The notes under the pieces were generated by a model that saw only the letters and a program-made list of their open reading frames with translations, did not search any database and was not told the origin of the DNA. Both the position numbers and the translations under genes were made by a program. Below, one piece after another: positions 5,684 to 10,114 of a stretch of 10,114 nt of DNA (within the stretch, counting starts at the first letter, position 1; the number at the start of each line of letters is the position of its first letter). This stretch comes from Phormidesmis priestleyi. GTDB lineage: Bacteria; Cyanobacteriota; Cyanobacteriia; Phormidesmidales; Phormidesmidaceae. The stretch lies in assembly GCA_003242115.1 (NCBI GenBank), contig QBMP01000003.1, positions 25,590 to 35,703 on the forward strand, written 5' to 3'.

Positions 5684-7333
5684 TCATTTGATGAACCACT
5701 CTTCGTTTAGATGGCTGCTGCGCAAGGCAGGCTCTAGGGCAGCCAAAATTTGGTGGCCGTAGCTGCGATAGTTGAGTCGGTTATCGAGTAAAGCGACGAT
5801 GCCGCCACTGGGTTCTCTGTGGCTGTGATCGTTTAACGGGTCATTTATTTGGTCATTTATTTGGCCAGATAAATAGCGGCGCGATCGCACAGGAGCCACT
5901 GCCTGTTGCAGTTCGCTAATGGCCGATGGGAGCAGGTATGCTTTGAACCAATCTTGGCGGCGGCGCTTGTAGCTAGCGACTCGACCTGCGACGAGAGGAT
6001 TTTCTAGCGAAGGGATCGGTAAGGTCGTAATGATCAATAGCCCTGGCGCGGTCGCGTGAGCTGCCAAGCCGGTTGAGCAACCAGCACGGTGCGATCGCCA
6101 ATACTCCCAGCCGGTGATCAAAATGCCCTGCTCCTCAACCGGCGATTCTACCCTGACTCTGGAGCCAAATTCAGCCGCCAAAATAGCTGCAAACTGATCT
6201 CTTAGCGGTACATCGCCAATGATAATGACGGTCGGTGCAGCCGTGGCTCCCTGAGCGCTTAGTAAGGCCCGAATTTCTTGGAGGGCGGCAGCTTTAAATT
6301 GACTGGTGTTGGGCATGGGCAAATGATCTGGCACATAGAGCTGAAGCGAATCATGATGGCGATCAGGGCCGAAGCTCAGGCAGGTCATTTCTCCTAAGCC
6401 CAGACGATCCCGGTATTGTTCAGCTTTTGGTCGGGGATCGAGCGCTGCGCCAATTAAGACCACCGGCTGCTGCGCCCAAACTGAGGCGAGCTGATGGCAA
6501 ATTTCGGCGGGCGCACAGTGCAGCGTCACACTACCGGAAGTGCGATCTAAGCTAGCCCAGGCCAGTCGTTCCGGCTGTAGAAACTGCTGCCAGAATCGCG
6601 CCCACCGCAGCGGCATCTGATCGCCCTCGCCCTGTTCTTCCAAGGTTTCGATCAGCTCGTTGAGCAGTGCTTTTTCAGGGGCTTCAATGAGATGTGCGCC
6701 ATAAGGATTCACCGGATGCTGGAAAACTGCATGGGTGAGCCTTACTCGAAAATCCCGCAGGCGATCGCGCAGATTTGGATAGGCCAGCATTAGCAGATCC
6801 CAATCTTGGGCGCACAGAGCATGACTGAGCTGCGATCGCGCCCAGCGTTCCAAATCGCTCACGCCATCTATTAAGGTGACAATTCCCGGCGGAAAACGAG
6901 GGGTTTGAGGCGATAAATTGGGCGTGAGGCGATCGCGCAACCAGGCTTCAGCCGACGTCACCAGCAGTCCTCTAAAGCTGCTGTTTGGATCCTGGTTCGC
7001 GCCTTCTGTCGGCCAGCGATCGCCTGAGCACACTGCTTTAACGACGGGCAAGCCCTGCTGCAAATTAGGAATATCTTGCCAAAGCACCGTCTCTAAAATT
7101 TTTTCAGGCAGGGCCAAAATGGCAGGCTCTGGCCACAGCAAAGCCGGAATCAAGTAGCTGAGGCGGTAGCTGCCCTGATACGCTGCTAGGCTATCTACCT
7201 GCATCAGCGCGCTCCGGCCCACCCGCAAGGCTCTCGCTACTAGCCGCGCCATCGTTAAATGATGGGGCCACTGAGTCTGCCCCTGCGCTTGGAGATAAGC
7301 CCGAAGGCGCTGATGAACTTCTGTCTCGATCAC
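5684..7333 (-). CDS. Degenerate DinG/XPD-like helicase homologue lacking Walker A
   Basis: A 549-residue protein that aligns by eye with DinG-type superfamily 2 helicases but has lost the catalytic motifs. At residues 35-65, where DinG reads like ALxxGRxLLVEAGTGTGKSLAYLLPAL, this protein has ALRVGRSALMQVDS, then an unrelated stretch, then YRLSYLIPALL: no GxGKT loop. The DEAH box position reads IDGVSDLE (155-162). The C-terminal helicase half is recognisable: VVLIGAALD, PGLLIITTLPIPSLENP (about 430-446), and GGIVALLDNRLNYRSYG (510-526). Motif VI (QxxGRxxR) is replaced by QQAVAPVRSRR. ATP-driven unwinding is therefore unlikely; a structural or DNA-binding role is possible. The start is forced: GTG 7333 is the only start codon after an in-frame TAA at 7352-7354. 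Six HIP1 octamers lie inside, so the gene is long resident. A 12-bp in-frame duplication adds QIND repeats near residue 492. Confidence 0.85.
   Translation of the reverse strand: MIETEVHQRLRAYLQAQGQTQWPHHLTMARLVARALRVGRSALMQVDSLAAYQGSYRLSYLIPALLWPEPAILALPEKILETVLWQDIPNLQQGLPVVKAVCSGDRWPTEGANQDPNSSFRGLLVTSAEAWLRDRLTPNLSPQTPRFPPGIVTLIDGVSDLERWARSQLSHALCAQDWDLLMLAYPNLRDRLRDFRVRLTHAVFQHPVNPYGAHLIEAPEKALLNELIETLEEQGEGDQMPLRWARFWQQFLQPERLAWASLDRTSGSVTLHCAPAEICHQLASVWAQQPVVLIGAALDPRPKAEQYRDRLGLGEMTCLSFGPDRHHDSLQLYVPDHLPMPNTSQFKAAALQEIRALLSAQGATAAPTVIIIGDVPLRDQFAAILAAEFGSRVRVESPVEEQGILITGWEYWRSHRAGCSTGLAAHATAPGLLIITTLPIPSLENPLVAGRVASYKRRRQDWFKAYLLPSAISELQQAVAPVRSRRYLSGQINDQINDPLNDHSHREPSGGIVALLDNRLNYRSYGHQILAALEPALRSSHLNEEWFIK
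5839..5862. repeat. In-frame 12-bp tandem duplication inside the helicase-like gene
   Basis: GGTCATTTATTT at 5839-5850 is repeated exactly at 5851-5862. On the minus strand it encodes the repeated QIND of SGQINDQINDPLND, in a linker between the motif VI region and the C-terminal GGIVALLD segment. Being a multiple of three, it keeps the frame open. Confidence 0.85.
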
Positions 7334-7504
7334 AGGCGTAAAAGTAAGGGCTTAAAGGATGTAAAAGTGCTATGAGCGCCTGGTCTGAAGCGCCCGATAA
7401 ACACCATATAAACACTGGCAATGGCTCTTATTGTGACACATTGCCAAAGCTGAATCCGATGATAAAACAAGCGTGATCAAACAAGGGCAACGGTCAGGGA
7501 TGAT

Positions 7505-7545
7505 AAGGAGGTTTGAATACCGTGCAGCGGAATGAGCGCTTATGA
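7505..7545 (+). promoter_or_regulatory. Strong Shine-Dalgarno with a 7-codon mini-ORF overlapping the tyrA start
   Basis: AAGGAGG (7505-7511) is a perfect Shine-Dalgarno, but it lies 30 bases before the tyrA ATG, too far to serve it directly. It is 10 bases before GTG 7522, which opens GTG CAG CGG AAT GAG CGC TTA TGA (7522-7545). The stop overlaps the tyrA start as ATGA. tyrA cannot start further upstream because TGA at 7533-7535 is in its frame. This suggests translation of tyrA by coupling to a tiny leader ORF. The leader contains no Tyr codon, so classical tyrosine attenuation is not indicated. Confidence 0.45.
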
Positions 7546-8429
7546 AAATTGGCATTGTGGGACTAGGACTGATTGGCGGCTGCCTGGGTTTGGACTTTAG
7601 AGCGCTGGGCCATCAAGTCTATGGCATTGCCCGCCGCCCAGAGACTTGCGATCAGGCTAAAGCTCGCCACGCTGTAGATTTCGCTAGCACCGATCTACAG
7701 ACGCTTAGCGCCTGCGATGTGGTCTTTATCTGTACGCCAATTGCCACCATTGTGCCGATGGTGAAGCAGCTAGCAACGGTGCTTGCGTCCAGCACTCTGA
7801 TCACTGAAGTCGGCTCTGTGAAGGCGGCGATTGTGGCTGAAGCGACTCGTCAATGGCCGCTGTTTGTCGGCGGGCATCCGATGAGCGGTAAAAGTGAAGC
7901 CGGATTGGACGCTGCCGAGCCCGGTATTTTTCAGCAGCGCCCTTATGTAATTACGCCGCTGACGCAGACGCAGCCTGAGGCGATCGCTACCATCGAAAAG
8001 CTGGCTCAGCAGCTCGGCTCGCGGCTGTATCGCTGCTCTCCTGAAGCCCATGATCGAGCCGTGGCCTGGATTTCTCATTTGCCGGTGATGGTGAGCGCGA
8101 ATTTGATCTACGCTGCGCTGCAAGAGCGCGATCCCGATGTTTTGCAGCTTGCCCAGCAGCTTGCAAGTTCAGGCTTTCAAGATACGAGCCGAGTCGGTGG
8201 CGGCAATCCTGAGCTAGGGCTGATGATGGCGCAATACAACCGAGATGAAGTGCTGCGATCGCTCAAATGCTACCAAAGTGAAATCTCCACCACTATCGAG
8301 CAGCTAGAGCAAAAGAATTGGGACGCTCTAGCCCAAAAGCTAACCGTCACTAAAGCGGGGCGGGAGCCGTTTATCGCAACACTTCCCGCATCTTCTGATA
8401 GCCAAACGTCGGCTCAAACGTCTGGTTAA
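7542..8429 (+). CDS. tyrA: Arogenate (prephenate) dehydrogenase, TyrA family
   Basis: A 295-residue protein. The N-terminal Rossmann fold (1-160) opens with MKIGIVGLGLIGG, the GxGxxG dinucleotide site at 7-12. Arg 31-32 just after strand 2 suit NADP rather than NAD. TPI (65-67), EVGSVK (89-94) and GHPMSG (111-116) follow; H112 is the expected catalytic His. The helical dimerisation domain (170-280) contains HLPVMVSANLI and FQDTSRVGGGNPELG, both typical of the family. It oxidatively decarboxylates arogenate (or prephenate), the last dehydrogenase step of tyrosine synthesis in the cytoplasm. Cyanobacterial members are generally NADP-dependent and arogenate-specific; specificity here is inferred from the family. 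No ACT domain or chorismate mutase is fused. The end (SSDSQTSAQTSG) is low-complexity. ATG 7542 is forced by an upstream in-frame stop. Divergent from the helicase-like gene and convergent with the kinase, only 7 bases between stops. Confidence 0.95.
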   Translation: MKIGIVGLGLIGGCLGLDFRALGHQVYGIARRPETCDQAKARHAVDFASTDLQTLSACDVVFICTPIATIVPMVKQLATVLASSTLITEVGSVKAAIVAEATRQWPLFVGGHPMSGKSEAGLDAAEPGIFQQRPYVITPLTQTQPEAIATIEKLAQQLGSRLYRCSPEAHDRAVAWISHLPVMVSANLIYAALQERDPDVLQLAQQLASSGFQDTSRVGGGNPELGLMMAQYNRDEVLRSLKCYQSEISTTIEQLEQKNWDALAQKLTVTKAGREPFIATLPASSDSQTSAQTSG

Positions 8430-8436
8430 AGCGATT

Positions 8437-10114
8437 CTACCGACTTCCTAGCGCCATCACTGGCTCCTGATACAAAATCGCTGTAAAGGTCACCGTCGCG
8501 CCTAGACCCTCCCCCATGCTAATAAACTTCACTTTCCCGCCCATTTCTTCGACGAGCCGCTGAGAAATCGCTAGCCCCAGCCCGGTGCCCTCATACTGGC
8601 GGGTACGAGCGCTGTCTACCTGGCTAAATGTTTGAAACAGCCGGTCTTGCTTTTCAAGCGACACGCCGATGCCCGTATCAGCGACGCTGAGCTTCACCAA
8701 ACCGGGCCAAGTTTGGCCTTCAAATTCTAAAGGCTGAAGCCTAATTTCAGCGCGAATAGTGATCCCGCCTTCATGCGTGAACTTGTTGGCATTACCCACC
8801 AGATTTATCAGCACCTGCTTTAGCCGCTGATAGTTACCGTACAGCTTGATTTCATCCAAAGTCGCTGGCAGCAAAATATCGAATTCAAGGCCGCTGCGCT
8901 CAATATGAGGACGCAGTAATTTTTCAATTTCTGACAGGAGCTCTTCAAGGCTAACCGCATCCTTCGTCAGGTTCATTTTGCCAGCTTCAATTTTGGCAAT
9001 ATCGAGCACGTCATTAATCAAATTCAAGAGATGAATGGCGGAGTTGTGAGACTCTTGAATAAACTCGATTTGTTCAGCTTCATTGTCTGCCATATTATCC
9101 AGTACGAGCCGCAAAAAGCCGATCATGCCGTTGAGCGGCGTTCGTAGTTCGTGAGACGTATTGGCCAAAAAATCGCTCTTTAGCTGAGATGCCTCTTCCG
9201 CTTGACGTTTGGCTTCTTCTAGCTCATCGTGCTTGCGCCTGAGTTCATCATTGATCTGCCGCAGCGCCTGAGACTTTTTACGCAGCTCTTGGGTGATGTT
9301 TTGACTGTCATTAAAGAGCTTGGCATGAGCAATGGCAGTTCCGACCTGATCGGTGAGTTCTTGAATTAGCTCAATTTCAAATGGCTGCCAGGAGCGATAG
9401 GGTGGCTGCTGCAACACCAAAATGCCGTTGGGTTCGCTCTGATAGCAGGTGGCAACGGTCAATACGGTGTAGGGCGAATCACCCTCGCCGCGCTGATCCC
9501 CGCGCGCAAAGTCAGAAATGACTGGTTCCAGACTTTGCAGCGTCTGTGAAAAGTCTGATTTGAGCGCGAGATCAAACGTTTTGCCCAGGCAGGGATGCAG
9601 ATCGGTTTGATGGTATTCAGCGACAACGGTCAGCGTTTGCATTGTCTGAGAATAATCACAGACCAAGCAGCGATCTAGCGCCAGCATGTTGCCCAAGCCA
9701 CTTACCGTCTCTTGCCAAATGGTTTGAAGATCGAGCGTTTTACGAATGTTAGAGGCCACGCTTGAAAGCAAGGCATAGTAGCTGCCGCCGCCAGTACTAC
9801 TGCTGCTAGCTAAGCGAACCTTGAGGAGCTGGCTAATTTCCGGTACGATGCGGCGACCGACGCCGACTACGCCGGTAATTGAACCGGGAGGAGCGACTGT
9901 CGGATCGAGCGATCGCGCCTGATTCGGGACTTGAGCGGGCACTTGACTGGGTAATGGACTTAACAAAAACTCAAAGCTAACGGGCTGATGGCCGCAGCGC
10001 ACAACACACTGAAATTCCTGAGGTTTTTGGGTATTGAGTACTTGCTCGACTCGCCGTAAATAAGGTTCTAGCGCTACGGGGCCAAAAATAGCAGCGATTG
10101 ATTCACCCACCCGT
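8437..10114 (-). CDS. Sensor histidine kinase, PAS-GAF-HisKA-HATPase (N-terminus outside window)
   Basis: The frame is open to the right edge; the GTG at 10110 lies in the middle of a PAS domain and is not the start. Numbering from that codon: end of a PAS domain (1-55), a Pro-rich linker, a GAF domain (about 112-265), a charged coiled coil (270-312), a HisKA domain with SHELRTP (phosphoacceptor H320), and a HATPase_c domain with N-box N440 (LVGNANKFT), G1 DTGIG (479-483), F-box LFQTFSQVD and G2 GTGLGL (508-513). All catalytic residues are present, in contrast to the kinase-like protein at 766-2355. The visible part has no membrane helix, so it may be cytoplasmic. No receiver domain is fused at the C-terminus (it ends MALGSR) and no regulator gene is in the window. 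The GAF domain might bind a small molecule or bilin; no chromophore-binding motif could be assigned. Confidence 0.93.
   Translation of the reverse strand, partial: RVGESIAAIFGPVALEPYLRRVEQVLNTQKPQEFQCVVRCGHQPVSFEFLLSPLPSQVPAQVPNQARSLDPTVAPPGSITGVVGVGRRIVPEISQLLKVRLASSSSTGGGSYYALLSSVASNIRKTLDLQTIWQETVSGLGNMLALDRCLVCDYSQTMQTLTVVAEYHQTDLHPCLGKTFDLALKSDFSQTLQSLEPVISDFARGDQRGEGDSPYTVLTVATCYQSEPNGILVLQQPPYRSWQPFEIELIQELTDQVGTAIAHAKLFNDSQNITQELRKKSQALRQINDELRRKHDELEEAKRQAEEASQLKSDFLANTSHELRTPLNGMIGFLRLVLDNMADNEAEQIEFIQESHNSAIHLLNLINDVLDIAKIEAGKMNLTKDAVSLEELLSEIEKLLRPHIERSGLEFDILLPATLDEIKLYGNYQRLKQVLINLVGNANKFTHEGGITIRAEIRLQPLEFEGQTWPGLVKLSVADTGIGVSLEKQDRLFQTFSQVDSARTRQYEGTGLGLAISQRLVEEMGGKVKFISMGEGLGATVTFTAILYQEPVMALGSR

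Noticed and set aside
7431..7469. Promoter-like boxes (TTGTGA, TTGCCA, GATAAA) before tyrA
   Set aside because: Spacings of 14 and 24 bases do not fit a sigma-70 promoter, so no specific promoter is claimed in the divergent region.
7770..8123. 117-residue minus-strand frame inside tyrA
   Set aside because: It is antisense to the well-supported TyrA coding sequence and Arg/His-rich, as expected for a shadow frame.
10108..10110. GTG as start codon of the PAS-GAF kinase
   Set aside because: It falls inside a PAS domain, and the codon before it is also open, so the gene very probably continues past the window edge.

Overview
The window is cyanobacterial. The palindromic octamer GCGATCGC (HIP1, the hallmark cyanobacterial repeat) occurs 14 times in 10.1 kb, always inside genes. 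Several genes belong to cyanobacterial families: DUF1815, DUF2839, an arogenate-type TyrA, and a tRNA-Glu(UUC) very close to the chloroplast trnE sequence. The species cannot be named from the sequence. No insertion sequence, phage gene, CRISPR array or rRNA is visible, so this is ordinary chromosome with some local decay.

Layout. Positions 1-300 hold a short tandem repeat, a possible promoter, tRNA-Glu and a strong terminator. Positions 293-765 are non-coding, with a 9-bp tandem repeat and a perfect 13-bp inverted repeat. Positions 766-2355 (+) encode a soluble histidine-kinase-like protein whose phosphoacceptor His is replaced by Gln. It converges on a minus-strand xseA-xseB pair (2445-3818). 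There xseB is intact, but xseA has lost about 40-45 codons of its OB-fold and changed frame, so exonuclease VII is probably inactive. Positions 3828-4334 look empty in a gene-length view, but contain a candidate 22-codon Cys-containing mini-gene (3999-4067, +) followed by a 12-bp hairpin. DUF1815 (4335-4667, -) and the membrane protein DUF2839 (5328-5543, -) flank a 660-base non-coding block with palindromes and an 8-bp tandem repeat. A degenerate DinG/XPD-like helicase homologue without Walker A (5684-7333, -) is divergent from tyrA (7542-8429, +). tyrA carries a strong Shine-Dalgarno sequence on an overlapping mini-ORF rather than on itself. tyrA converges, with 7 bases between stop codons, on a complete-looking PAS-GAF-HisKA-HATPase kinase (8437 to the right edge, -) whose N-terminus lies outside the window.

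How the genes relate. Only xseA-xseB forms a clear functional pair, the two subunits of exonuclease VII. TyrA makes tyrosine from arogenate. tRNA-Glu serves translation and, in cyanobacteria, also feeds glutamate into 5-aminolevulinate for chlorophyll, haem and bilins. The two kinases have no response regulator here. A recurring theme is loss of key catalytic elements (H-box His, helicase Walker A and motif VI, XseA OB-fold). A second theme is short tandem duplications of 8-14 bp in gaps and, once, in frame within a gene.
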